Shown piece by piece: positions 17,604 through 27,100 of a stretch of DNA of 64,000 nucleotides (within the stretch, counting starts at the first letter, position 1; every line of letters begins with the position of its first letter). The position numbers were made by a program, and so were the translations under genes. The DNA comes from Spirosoma profusum (GTDB lineage Bacteria; Bacteroidota; Bacteroidia; Cytophagales; Spirosomataceae): contig NZ_JACWZY010000010.1 in the NCBI RefSeq assembly GCF_014699005.1, positions 1-64,000 of the forward strand, given 5' to 3'. The notes under the pieces are model-generated. The model was not told the DNA's origin. It did no database searches and saw only the letters and a list, made by a program, of their open reading frames with translations.

Positions 17604-19034
17604 ATGCGTTTACGTGTCCTCTTTATCGCTGCTGTTGGGCTGGGGTCAGCTCATGGTGCGCTGGCTCAGAATATGAACTACGTAGCAACAAACCCTTCGG
17701 CAAGCTCGCCGGGCTCGTACAATACCATTGTCGGTATTGCTGCGGGCGGTAGAAATTCCACCACTGGCTGGTCGAACGTGTTTATGGGCAATTACGCTGG
17801 TTTTGAAAACATAAGTGGTGAAAATAACGTGTTTTCAGGTGCCAAAGCGGGATACGCTAACAGAACAGGCAGCCGTAATGTAATCGTTGGCGAAGAATCA
17901 GGGTACGCAGCCAATGGTTTCGATAACACCTTTATTGGCTTTGCTACAGGCTATTTTACGTCGGGCAGCAACAACGTTATCATGGGTAGCCGGGCAGGGA
18001 TTGAAACCCGCGGAGGCAGCAATAACGTCTTTTTGGGTCGTTACGCGGGCGGTGCCAATCGCGAAGGCAGCAATAACATATACATCGGTCTTGAGGCTGG
18101 TTACAACAATAATAATGGCCATGAGAACGTATTCCTGGGCTTTCAGGCGGGTTACATTACCCAGGCAACTGCGAATATGTTTCTGGGCTTCAAGTCGGGC
18201 TATGCCAACACATCGGGTCAGTATAACGCGTTTATGGGCTACCAGGCGGGCATGTCGAATACCTCGGGCAGTGGCAACGTGTTTGCTGGTACCCGATCCG
18301 GTATGAACAACGTTACTGGTACGGATAACACGTTTCTGGGCAACAATGCCGACGCGCTTTCACGGGTGGTAAGTCTGACGAACGCAACGGCAATCGGAGC
18401 CAACGCCCGCGTAGCTACCAGCAACGCTATTGTGCTGGGCGACACTACGAAAAACACGAAAGTAGGGGTTGGCGTAACGGCTCCGGCCTTTCCGCTAGAC
18501 GTGCGCGGTACCATCAACATCCGAAATAAAGGGTCGCTGAAGTTCGCCCAGCGGGTACAATTGCAGAGCGACGAAACGGAGTACCTCGTATTGACAGCGG
18601 GTGAACAGGGCCAGAGTGGATTGCGACTGGCAAATTTATCCAACAACGTATCAGCGGAAACGGCCAGCCGATTGCTCAGCGTAGACGATCAGGGTCGAGT
18701 GGGCCTGTATCGGCCGGTGGTCAGTGCTGATCAGGTGCGGCTACAGGCCAGTATCGCAAACCCGTGGGCCGACTATGTATTCTCACCAACGTATCAACTA
18801 GCTCCGTTACGTGAAGTTGCCGATTTTGTGCATACAAATCAGCATTTGCCGGGTTTGCCCAGCGCAGCCGAGGTTACTAAGGAGGGAATTGATTTAGCTA
18901 CGCTGAACACCAAATTGCTGGAAAAAGTAGAAGAACTGACGTTGTACCTGATTGAGCAACAGAAGCAGAATACGGCTCAACAAGACGAATTAACCGAACT
19001 ACGCCAGCAGATCAACGAATTACGTAAGCGGTGA
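17604..19034 (+). CDS. Secreted FxGxxAG-repeat protein, paralog of 13916-15154
   Basis: This 476-residue protein has a signal peptide (MRLRVLFIAAVGLGSAHGALA) and the same start of the mature chain as its paralog (NYVATNPSAS...NTIVGI). Repeats of about 16 residues with NVFLGYQAG-like cores run from about 45 to 255. Then come NAIVLGDTTKNTKVGVG, FPLDVRGTINIRNKG, an extra segment of about 60 residues missing in the paralog, and the same LPGLPSAAEVTKEGIDL...LLEKVEELTLYLIEQ coiled-coil end. It is probably surface exposed. It lies 224 bp after the LytTR gene, with a terminator between, so it has its own promoter. Confidence 0.85.
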   Translation: MRLRVLFIAAVGLGSAHGALAQNMNYVATNPSASSPGSYNTIVGIAAGGRNSTTGWSNVFMGNYAGFENISGENNVFSGAKAGYANRTGSRNVIVGEESGYAANGFDNTFIGFATGYFTSGSNNVIMGSRAGIETRGGSNNVFLGRYAGGANREGSNNIYIGLEAGYNNNNGHENVFLGFQAGYITQATANMFLGFKSGYANTSGQYNAFMGYQAGMSNTSGSGNVFAGTRSGMNNVTGTDNTFLGNNADALSRVVSLTNATAIGANARVATSNAIVLGDTTKNTKVGVGVTAPAFPLDVRGTINIRNKGSLKFAQRVQLQSDETEYLVLTAGEQGQSGLRLANLSNNVSAETASRLLSVDDQGRVGLYRPVVSADQVRLQASIANPWADYVFSPTYQLAPLREVADFVHTNQHLPGLPSAAEVTKEGIDLATLNTKLLEKVEELTLYLIEQQKQNTAQQDELTELRQQINELRKR

Positions 19035-19100
19035 ATGATGCAATCCGAATTATTGTAAGGATATGAACAGCGATCCTGTTTAAAGTTTTACTGAATATCG

Positions 19101-19151
19101 ATTTTGTCATGCTTCGTTCCCGCTTCGGCGGCCCGGTCAGCATGACAAAAT
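19101..19151. repeat. Family A palindrome with 16-bp core in the loop
   Basis: The outer arms ATTTTGTCATGC and GCATGACAAAAT enclose CGCTTCGGCGGCCCGG at 19121-19136, which differs in one base from the 16-bp word found elsewhere. The word is followed directly by TCAGCATGAC, the same junction as in the copies at 21431 and 53008. Confidence 0.8.
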
Positions 19152-19208
19152 CGCTCATTTTTGACTTTTTCTTAAAAGTCTAAACAGGTTCAACGTAGCA
19201 CAATCCAC

Positions 19209-20144
19209 TTACCGATTTGCCAAAACAGCCCATATCGGTGTCCATTGGATGTCTGGATAGCGGTTGTTGTCGAGCGAATCCAGTTTGGGCGCACCACCAA
19301 GCATATCACGCAAGTATTGCATTCCCTGCCAGGGCGGGAAAACTTCATTCGGCTGTGGTGATACCGTACGCATCGCTTTAATCATGGTGTTCAATACCCC
19401 TAAGCCACCCAGACGTAGCAAACTGAACTTTTCACCCGTTGCTTTTTGGGCTGCTTCCTGTACATCACGAATGCTTGCCACCTGACCAGCAATACGTAAA
19501 TAACGTGGCGTCGACGTATCAAGGGCGGCAGCAGCCGTAAACTCAGCCGTATTCTGCAGGGTGGTAAAGTCCATCAACTGATCGGCGTTGCCCCAGTACA
19601 TGATCTGATTCAGTTTAAACAGGATGACGGGTGCCTGACCAGTCAGCAAATCAGTGAACATTCCGTTCAGAATCGATGTAGCACCAATAGGCGCTTTATC
19701 CAGACGCTCATTAAACGTCCGACGTAAATCCAGATTTCTATTTTTTCCTTTGGGCAAAGAGCGGTAATCGATACAATAATCAGACGGAATAAACCGGGGA
19801 ACGGCCGCGTCTATGGCTGCCTTAAGCAGTCGGGTTTGGCTTTCCACGATCACCTCCCGCAATCCTGACAAAGCAGAAACGACACACGTACCACCCTGGC
19901 AGGCCTGCGCCAACGACGTAGCATTGCTGAAATCTACCTCAACAACCGATACTCCTTGCTGACGTAACGCGCTAATTGCCTGATCGTTGCTTCCCCGACG
20001 TATCAGTACCGTTACGTTAGCACCCTGCTTACGTAGTTCATGGGCGATACGTTGTCCGAGATTCCCAGTGGCACCTGCCAGTATAATTGAATGTTGAGCA
20101 GGGTTTGTACTGTTCGTCGGTTGTGATTCTGAAATGGATTCCAT
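19209..20144 (-). CDS. NmrA-like / isoflavone-reductase-like NAD(P)-binding protein
   Basis: This 311-residue atypical short-chain reductase has an N-terminal Rossmann motif GATGNLGQRI near residue 25, the NADP-type follow-up VTVLIRRGS, and a central FIPSDYCIDY segment in place of a classical catalytic YxxxK. This is the pattern of NmrA/isoflavone reductase-like proteins, some enzymes and some redox sensors. I use the ATG at 20144; the frame continues to a TTG at 20165. It is divergent from the EthD-like gene, which may share its regulation. Confidence 0.85.
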   Translation of the reverse strand: MESISESQPTNSTNPAQHSIILAGATGNLGQRIAHELRKQGANVTVLIRRGSNDQAISALRQQGVSVVEVDFSNATSLAQACQGGTCVVSALSGLREVIVESQTRLLKAAIDAAVPRFIPSDYCIDYRSLPKGKNRNLDLRRTFNERLDKAPIGATSILNGMFTDLLTGQAPVILFKLNQIMYWGNADQLMDFTTLQNTAEFTAAAALDTSTPRYLRIAGQVASIRDVQEAAQKATGEKFSLLRLGGLGVLNTMIKAMRTVSPQPNEVFPPWQGMQYLRDMLGGAPKLDSLDNNRYPDIQWTPIWAVLANR

Positions 20145-20330
20145 ACATGAAGGATTGCTCCTCAATAGACGTAGTGTTTACCGACATTGTTTTATAGGCT
20201 TCCATTTCCATGTCTCGCTGAGAGGCCAGCCGCCTGAATGGAGTAACTTTGGGTTTGCGTTTAAGGCTTGACAAAAGCAGATTTTCGTTACGTTTTGTTA
20301 GCTTCGCGCTGGACAATTATAAATACTATT

Positions 20331-20756
20331 ATGAAAATTAAACTTGTATTAGTTCAATTATTTCTCGGCCTATGTTTTTCAACATTCGCGCAACAAAATC
20401 AAGCTCCGAAATCCGAAAATAAAGCGAATGTTGCCGAAAAAGGATTGATCAAGGTATCTGTTTTGTACCCTTATGCAGAAGGCAAAACGTTTGATATGGA
20501 TTACTACGAAAAAAGCCATATGCCATATGTAGCCGGTTTGTTAGGGTCTAATTTGGTACGTTATACGATAGAAAAAGGGATTTCAAGTGGAATTCCCAAC
20601 TCTCCATTACCATTTATGGCTATTGGAAGTTTTTATGTTAAAAGCCTAAGCGATTATCAGGCTGCTATCACCCCAAATAGAGAGGCTATAAGAGCAGATT
20701 TCCCAAAGTACACTAACATCAGTCCTACCATACTGGTTAGTGAGGTGGTAAAGTAA
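20331..20756 (+). CDS. EthD-domain protein with signal peptide
   Basis: This 141-residue protein starts with a signal peptide (MKIKLVLVQLFLGLCFSTFA) and continues with an EthD-type ferredoxin-like fold: IKVSVLYPYAEGKTFDMDYYEKSHMPYV, in which D-x-Y-Y-x-x-x-H-M-P is the family mark, and a second half AAITPNREAIRADFPKYTNISPTILVSE. EthD proteins are normally cytoplasmic helpers of ring degradation, so export is unusual. The start at 20331 is set by the signal peptide; the frame continues only to a TTG. It contains one TACGT word, fewer than its neighbours. Confidence 0.8.
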   Translation: MKIKLVLVQLFLGLCFSTFAQQNQAPKSENKANVAEKGLIKVSVLYPYAEGKTFDMDYYEKSHMPYVAGLLGSNLVRYTIEKGISSGIPNSPLPFMAIGSFYVKSLSDYQAAITPNREAIRADFPKYTNISPTILVSEVVK

Positions 20757-20818
20757 TTTGTCAGCTTATCAGAAACGTCTCGACCGGGCCAATTGGCGTT
20801 TGTCTTTCGGCGTTGTTC

Positions 20819-21310
20819 TCACAGACGTAGCACCATAGCCCCCGTAGCCTGATCGGTTTCTCGAATTAACTGGTTAGGGTGTACGGTTATCGTTATTTCG
20901 ACAGAACCGGTGCCCACTTCCAGCCCCAGAATGTGTCCGCCGAAAGCTTTAAAATCTTTGCCTGTAACTACGCCGTGTACGTGCATAGCAGGTTTACCGT
21001 CTTTCCAGGCGATGCTGCCCGTCATACTGGCCAGTTCCATATCGCGCATGGCTTTAGGCTCGTAGTCTTTCTTTTTGGCATTCCAGAATCCAAATGTTGG
21101 GTGGACAAAACCAAAGCCGGTCAGGCTGGCGCTCGGAATTTTCTCGGTAAGCGTCAACTGCTCCAGCTCAGTCAGTACGTTGTCGCCCTGACGTAGCACC
21201 ATTACGTATCCGGTGGGCGTTTTGATGTATTTGGCAGGCTGCTGGGCCTGTACGGATAAAAAAGAGAGGCAGCAAAGAGCTGTCACGAGGAAAAAGAATA
21301 TCGTATTCAT
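20819..21310 (-). CDS. Exported PPC (DUF296) domain protein
   Basis: This 163-residue protein has a signal peptide (MNTIFFFLVTALCCLSFLSVQA) followed by a PPC/DUF296 domain: YVMVLRQGDNVLTELEQL, ASLTGFGFVHPTFGFW, and the metal-site-like HVHGVVTGKDFKAFGGHIL (His-x-His and GGH). Bacterial PPC proteins are often labelled DNA-binding from plant AT-hook relatives, which an exported copy cannot be. A trimeric zinc-binding protein is more likely. The start at 21310 is the ATG before the signal peptide. Confidence 0.82.
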   Translation of the reverse strand: MNTIFFFLVTALCCLSFLSVQAQQPAKYIKTPTGYVMVLRQGDNVLTELEQLTLTEKIPSASLTGFGFVHPTFGFWNAKKKDYEPKAMRDMELASMTGSIAWKDGKPAMHVHGVVTGKDFKAFGGHILGLEVGTGSVEITITVHPNQLIRETDQATGAMVLRL

Positions 21311-21348
21311 AACTGTCGCTGAGTAAATCAATAGCTTGTAAACACAAA

Positions 21349-21377
21349 TCAGCCAGAATCTTCCTGATTCTGGCTGA
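21349..21377. other. 12-bp inverted repeat upstream of the PPC gene
   Basis: TCAGCCAGAATC pairs with GATTCTGGCTGA around five bases, about 40 bases upstream of the minus-strand ATG at 21310. It may be an operator or 5' leader hairpin, and it has no T run. Confidence 0.6.
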
Positions 21378-21422
21378 ATATCTAGTGTATGGAGACCTGT
21401 CTATAAGGTTTAAAAACAGTGT

Positions 21423-21445
21423 GTTTGTCATGCTGATCGGGCCGC
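21423..21445. repeat. Family A half element joined to part of the 16-bp word
   Basis: GTTTGTCATGCTGA is followed directly by TCGGGCCGCC, part of the inverse 16-bp word. No second arm is present. The junction matches those at 19136 and 53023. Confidence 0.65.
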
Positions 21446-21599
21446 CTAACAATATTGACTACTCCAAAGCATCAATTTAACCCTCTGCTTCTGTCAGTTT
21501 AACCTTCCAATTTGTCCGCTTCGCCTAGTTAAGCCCCGCTCGCCGTAGTATCACCCTCTACTTTTGGTGCATCGGTCAACGATCAATCGCCAACAAGAT

Positions 21600-22877
21600 A
21601 TGAAACGTGTATTCATCGGGCTTTTTTTGCTACTATCCCGCAGCCCAGCCTTCTGCCAAACTCCCGCTGATACGCTCCGGCTTACGCTTCCCCAGGCCGA
21701 AGACCAGTTTCGCCAACATAATCTGTCGTTGCTGGCTACGAGACTGGGAATCAATGAATATCAGGGTTATGAGAACCAGTCGAAACAACGTAACAACCCA
21801 TCGATTTACATCGAACAGATGCCGTATAACCGGCAAACCCGCGAGTTTATGCCTGTAAAACAGGGCAATTCTGAACAGCTCATTCAGGTGCAGCAACTGC
21901 TTTTGCTGGCGGGCAAACGTAACAAACAGCTCGCGCTGGCCACTACCAACACCAAACTGGCCGCCGACCGTTTCGACGATCTGGTACGTACACTTTCGTC
22001 GCAGCTACGTTCGACATTTTATGATCTGTATTATCAACAAAAAGCGCTGGCGATTTACGAGCAGGAAATCAATACGTTAAGCCAGACGGTAGGGCTTTAC
22101 CAGCAGCAATACGACAAAGGCAACGTACCACTCAAAGACCTGACCCGTCTTAAAGCCTACTTGTTTAACCTGTCGACCGAACGGCAACAACGCCAGGCGC
22201 AAGTCACTGACGATCAAACCACATTGGCTGTATTACTCAATACAGCACCCGAACAACCCATAAATGCTACGCTGACAGATGCCGAGGTCAACCAACAACG
22301 CGACCTCGGCAGGCTGTCGCTCGATAGTCTGATAACCCTTGCCGAACGGAATCGCCCTGACCTCCGTGGCTACCGCGATCAGACAATCGCCGAGCGCCAA
22401 AATCTGTCTCTGCAGAAAGCAATGGCCGTTCCCGACCTGACTTTACAAGGAACGTACGACCGAAACGCGGGCTACATTCCCAATTATTTTGGAGTAGGTG
22501 TAGGCATCTCACTACCCTTTTTCAACCGCAATCAGGGTAATATTCAGGCGGCAAATGTGCGCATTCAGAGCAGCCAGCAGGTGGCGTCGGCGTATCAGCT
22601 TCAGGTGGAAGGTGAACTTCAGCGGTCACTGACAAAAGCGCGGCAGGCCGACCAGTTATACCGCACATTCGACCAACGTTTCAACAGTGATTTCGGCCGA
22701 CTTATCGACGGCGTTACGTTGAACTACCGCAAACAAAACATCGACGTAGTGGAATTTCTGGACTTTCTGGATTCCTACAAAACATCTCAGATTCAGTTTA
22801 TTCAACTCCAAAACGACCGGACTCAACGGCTTGAAGACCTCCGTCTTGCTGTCGGTGCCAATCCATTCGCCAACTAA
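21600..22877 (+). CDS. TolC-family outer-membrane factor of a metal efflux system (CzcC-like)
   Basis: This 425-residue protein has a signal peptide (to about residue 18) and two outer-membrane efflux domains rich in long helices (residues 30-215 and 235-420), including LLLAGKRNKQLALATTN and ISLPFFNRNQGNIQAANVRIQ, typical of CzcC/CusC proteins. It forms the outer-membrane channel of a tripartite pump. It is the first gene of a three-gene operon: a 33-bp gap leads to the adaptor, then the pump. The start at 21600 is the ATG before the signal peptide. Confidence 0.92.
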   Translation: MKRVFIGLFLLLSRSPAFCQTPADTLRLTLPQAEDQFRQHNLSLLATRLGINEYQGYENQSKQRNNPSIYIEQMPYNRQTREFMPVKQGNSEQLIQVQQLLLLAGKRNKQLALATTNTKLAADRFDDLVRTLSSQLRSTFYDLYYQQKALAIYEQEINTLSQTVGLYQQQYDKGNVPLKDLTRLKAYLFNLSTERQQRQAQVTDDQTTLAVLLNTAPEQPINATLTDAEVNQQRDLGRLSLDSLITLAERNRPDLRGYRDQTIAERQNLSLQKAMAVPDLTLQGTYDRNAGYIPNYFGVGVGISLPFFNRNQGNIQAANVRIQSSQQVASAYQLQVEGELQRSLTKARQADQLYRTFDQRFNSDFGRLIDGVTLNYRKQNIDVVEFLDFLDSYKTSQIQFIQLQNDRTQRLEDLRLAVGANPFAN

Positions 22878-22910
22878 GTTTCTCAAGCTCAATTGTTTTG
22901 CCAATACACA

Positions 22911-24035
22911 ATGAAAACGTATCCATTCCCCCGCACCAGTTGGCTCTTACTTCCAGTCGCCGTACTAACTGCTACGTTGCTGACCAACTGCCAACCCGAC
23001 GCTTCGGCCAGCAATACGCCGGACAGTACCAGTAAACAGGTCGATTTGCTGGCTACTGCTACGTTCGATACGGCAAAACTTGTGCCCGTAACCAACGAGA
23101 TGAACCTGACCGGAAAAGTGACCTTCAATCAGGACAAAGTGGTGAAGGTGTTTCCGCTGGTTGGCGGCCATATCGAAAACGTCAAAGCTGACCTCGGTGA
23201 CTACGTGAAGGCAGGACAGGAACTGGCAATTATCCGCTCGGGCGAAATGGCCGATCTGGAACAGCAATCCATTGCGGCACGCGGCCAACTGGCTATCGCC
23301 CAGAAAAACAACCAGGTCACTGAAGACATGGTGAAAAGCGGCCTCTCGTCGCAACGCGATCTGGTTTCATCGCGGGAGCAGTTGCAGGCGGCCAAAGGCG
23401 AGATGAATCGCATCAACGAACGACGTAGCATTCTGGGTGGTCGTGGTTCGTCGGTCTACGTAGTGAAAGCCCCTGTCAGCGGATTTGTGGTCGAGAAAAG
23501 CGCGGCAACGGGTATGGAAATCCGCTCCGACGATCCCGAAAATCTGTTCACCATCTCGAACCTCGATCACGTTTGGGTAATTGCCAACGTGTATGAATCC
23601 GACGTAGCACACGTTCACGAAGGCGATCTGGCCCATATCACTACGTTAGCTTATCCAGATCAGGTGTATCAGGGACGTATCGACAAGGTTTTCAACGTAT
23701 TAGACCCAGACAGCAAGACCGAGAAAGTACGTATTACGTTGGTAAACCCAACCAAAGGCACCGACAACATTGCCCTCAAACCGGAGATGTTTGCCAACGT
23801 GAGTGTGCAATACGCAGGTCGTGACCGACGTACCGCCATCCCCGCCAAATCCATTGTTTTTGCCGATAACCGGAATTACGTAGTGGTTGCCGATGCCAAA
23901 AATCGTCCTGTCGTTCGCGAAATAGACCCTTTCAAAACGATAGGTACTACTACGTATCTCAATGGCGGCATACAACCCGGCGAACGTGTCGTCACGCAAA
24001 ATCAACTCCTGATTTTCAAGGCACTAAATAATTAA
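22911..24035 (+). CDS. RND efflux periplasmic adaptor lipoprotein (CzcB-like)
   Basis: This 374-residue protein has a lipoprotein signal (LTATLLTNC, Cys about 26), anchoring it to a membrane. The barrel-sandwich hybrid follows (about 65-215; VFPLVGGHIENVKADLGDYVKAGQELAII and its returning half VVKAPVSGFVVEKSAATGMEI), with a helical hairpin between, then the beta-barrel and the membrane-proximal domain (AIPAKSIVF...VVREIDPFKTIG). It links the CzcC-like channel to the CzcA-like pump. The gene ends in a TAA that directly adjoins a family B palindrome. Confidence 0.92.
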   Translation: MKTYPFPRTSWLLLPVAVLTATLLTNCQPDASASNTPDSTSKQVDLLATATFDTAKLVPVTNEMNLTGKVTFNQDKVVKVFPLVGGHIENVKADLGDYVKAGQELAIIRSGEMADLEQQSIAARGQLAIAQKNNQVTEDMVKSGLSSQRDLVSSREQLQAAKGEMNRINERRSILGGRGSSVYVVKAPVSGFVVEKSAATGMEIRSDDPENLFTISNLDHVWVIANVYESDVAHVHEGDLAHITTLAYPDQVYQGRIDKVFNVLDPDSKTEKVRITLVNPTKGTDNIALKPEMFANVSVQYAGRDRRTAIPAKSIVFADNRNYVVVADAKNRPVVREIDPFKTIGTTTYLNGGIQPGERVVTQNQLLIFKALNN

Positions 24036-24150
24036 AGAGTGAAAGAATGAAAGAGCGAAAAGGCTGACGCGAGCTATTTTCTACGAATGCACTCTTTGGA
24101 TCTTTCATTCTTTCGCTCTTTAAATCCGCTCATTCACCCTTTCGCTCTTT
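24034..24150. repeat. Family B repeat inside the czc-like operon
   Basis: Starting in the stop codon of the adaptor gene (TAA AGAGTGAAAGAATGAAAG), octamers GARYGAAA run out. The inverse octamers return at about 24097-24121 and again at 24130-24150, ending four bases before the pump ATG. The element is an internal hairpin between the two genes and may lower expression of the pump. Confidence 0.8.
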
Positions 24151-24153
24151 GCC

Positions 24154-27100
24154 ATGAACAAGTTCATCAAAAGCATTCTGACTTTCTCACTGAAGAACCG
24201 GTTCTTCATCTTTTTTCTGACGGCACTGGCCATTATCGCCGGTATCATCAGCTACCAGAATACGCCTATCGAAGCGTTTCCCGACGTAACGAATACACGG
24301 ATCACGATCATTACGCAGTGGCCCGGACGGTCGGCGGAAGAGGTTGAGAAATTTGTGACCATTCCGGTTGAAATCGGGCTGAATTCGGCGCAGAAAAAAA
24401 CGGACGTTCGCTCTACTACGTTGTTCGGTCTGTCGGTCGTAAACGTCATGTTCGATGATGGCGTCGATGACAGTTTTGCCCGCCAGCAGATCAACAACCT
24501 GCTTCCCGGCGTTGAACTTCCCGACGGTGTAAAGCCTGATGTTCAGCCACCTTATGGCCCAACCGGCGAGATTTTCCGATACACGCTGGAGTCGCCAACG
24601 CGCACCGTTCGCGAACTTAAAACGATTCAGGATTGGGTGCTCGACCGCCAGTTCAAGAGCGTACCGGGTGTAGCCGACGTAGTGAGTTTCGGTGGCGAAG
24701 CCAAAACCTACGAAATCTCAGTTGACCCGCGTCGGCTGGCCGATTACAACATTACCCCGCTCGAACTGTATCAGGCTGTTGCCAACTCCAACGTCAATGT
24801 GGGTGGTGATGTCATCGAGAAAAACGCCGAAGCCTACGTAGTACGCGGCATCGGTTTACTACGTAACCAGCGTGATATTGAGAACATTATCGTCAAAAAC
24901 GTGAAGGGTACGCCCATCATGGTACGTAACGTAGCGCAGGTATCCGAATCAGCGTTGCCCCGTCTAGGACAAGCCGGTCGCGACAAGCAGAACGACGTCG
25001 TGGAAGGCGTAGTGGTGATGCGGAAAGGCGAAAATCCAATGGAAGTGATCGAGCTGGTAAAAGACAAAATCAACCAGCTGAACACCAGCATTTTACCGTC
25101 AGACGTAAAAATCAATACGTTCTATAATCGCGAAACGCTGGTCCATTTTGCGACGCATACCGTTACGCATAATCTGCTCGAAGGTATCATTTTCGTAACA
25201 ACCATCGTGTTCCTGTTCATGGCTGACTGGCGTACTACGTTGGCGGTGTCCATCGTGATTCCGCTGGCCTTATTATTCGCCTTTATCTGCCTGCGACTCA
25301 AGGGAATGTCGGCCAATTTGTTGTCGATGGGTGCCATTGACTTCGGGATTATCGTCGACGGAGCCGTGGTGATGGTGGAGGGTATTTTCGTAGCTCTTGA
25401 TGCAAAAGCACATCACGAAGGCATGGAACGGTTCAACAAGTCGGCCAAACTGGGACTGCTACGTTCGACGGGTACGGAAATGGGAAAAGCGATTTTCTTC
25501 TCCAAAGCCATCATCATTACGTGTCTGATTCCGATTTTCTCGTTCCAGAAAGTCGAAGGTAAAATGTTCTCGCCCCTGGCCTGGACACTTGGTTTCGCTC
25601 TGCTTGGTGCCCTGCTGTTCACACTGACGCTGGTACCCGTAATCGCAAGCATGCTCCTCAACAAAAACGTACGTGAAAAACACAATCCGTTTGTTACGTT
25701 TATTACGAACAGTGCGATGCGGGCGTTCTCGTTCACGTTCGCCCGCAAACGTGCCAGCTTGTTATTAACGGCTCTCCTGGTGGTGGTTGGTTTGTCGGGT
25801 TTCAATTTATTAGGTACTGAGTTTTTACCCGAACTCAACGAAGGTTCGATTTATGTGCGGGCGTCGTTACCCATGAGTATTTCGCTGCCCGAATCGATTC
25901 GGTTGACGCAACAAATGCGTAAAGTGTTTCAGCAATTCCCCGAAGTGAAAGGGGTTATCTCGCAAACCGGCCGCCCGAACGACGGCACTGACCCAACGGG
26001 ATTCTACAACGTTGAGTTTCTGGTCGATATCTACCCGAAAGAGGAGTGGAAAAGTGGACTTTCCAAAGAGCAACTGGTGGCTCAAATGCAGGATAAGTTG
26101 AAAGTTTTCCCCGGTATCGACTTTGGGTTTTCGCAGCCAATCATGGACAACGTAGCGGAAGCGGTTTCGGGGGTGAAAGGTTCTATTGCCGTCAAGATTT
26201 ACGGTAACGACCTGCCAACGCTGGTCAAGAAAGCGGACGAAGTAGAGAAACAACTCGCAACGGTACGTGGCATTGAAGATCTGGGCGTCATAAAAAACAT
26301 CGGTCAGCCCGAAATGCGGATTGAGTTGGACGAATACAAACTGGCTTTGTATGGCGTCAATAAGGCTGATGCCCAGGCAGTTATTGAAATGGCGATTGGT
26401 GGCAAAGCGGCTACGCAGATTTACGAAGGGGAACGCAAATTTGACCTCCGTATCCGCTACGAACCCAGTTTCCGACGTACCGAAACCGAAATCGGCAACC
26501 TGATGGTGCCAACCCAAACGGGCACGCAGATTCCCATCAAGGAAATTGCCAAACTTTACACGCAAACTGGCCCAATCCTGATTTTCCGCGAAGGCAACCA
26601 ACGTTTTTCGGCTGTAAAGTTTTCAGTACGTGGTCGCGACATGGGTAGCGCCATTGCCGAAGCTCAGCAAAAAGTGTCGTCGGCGGTTACGTTTCCTTCG
26701 GGTTACACGGTCAAATGGGCGGGTGATTTTGAGAATCAGCAACGCGCCACCAAACGGCTTGGCCAGATGGTTCCAGTGAGCCTGGTAATGATTTTCGTAA
26801 TTCTGTTCGTGCTGTTCGGAAACGCCAAAGATGCTGGGCTAGTGCTCGTTAACGTACCGTTCGCCATCATCGGCGGTATTGCAGCCCTGCTCGTTACGCA
26901 CGTCAACTTCAGCATTTCGGCGGGGATTGGATTCATCGCCCTATTCGGTATCTGTATCCAGAACGGCGTTATTCTGATTTCGGTCTTCAAGAAAAACCTG
27001 AAGAATCAGATGCCGTTAGCACAGGCCATTTACGAAGGTGTGTTGTCGCGAGTACGTCCGGTGGTGATGACGGCCATGATGGCGGCCATCGGTCTGATTC

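Noticed and set aside
25867..26601. A 244-codon frame opposite the CzcA-type pump
   Set aside because: The pump frame carries all the family motifs; the antisense product has no recognisable domain and follows from codon bias.
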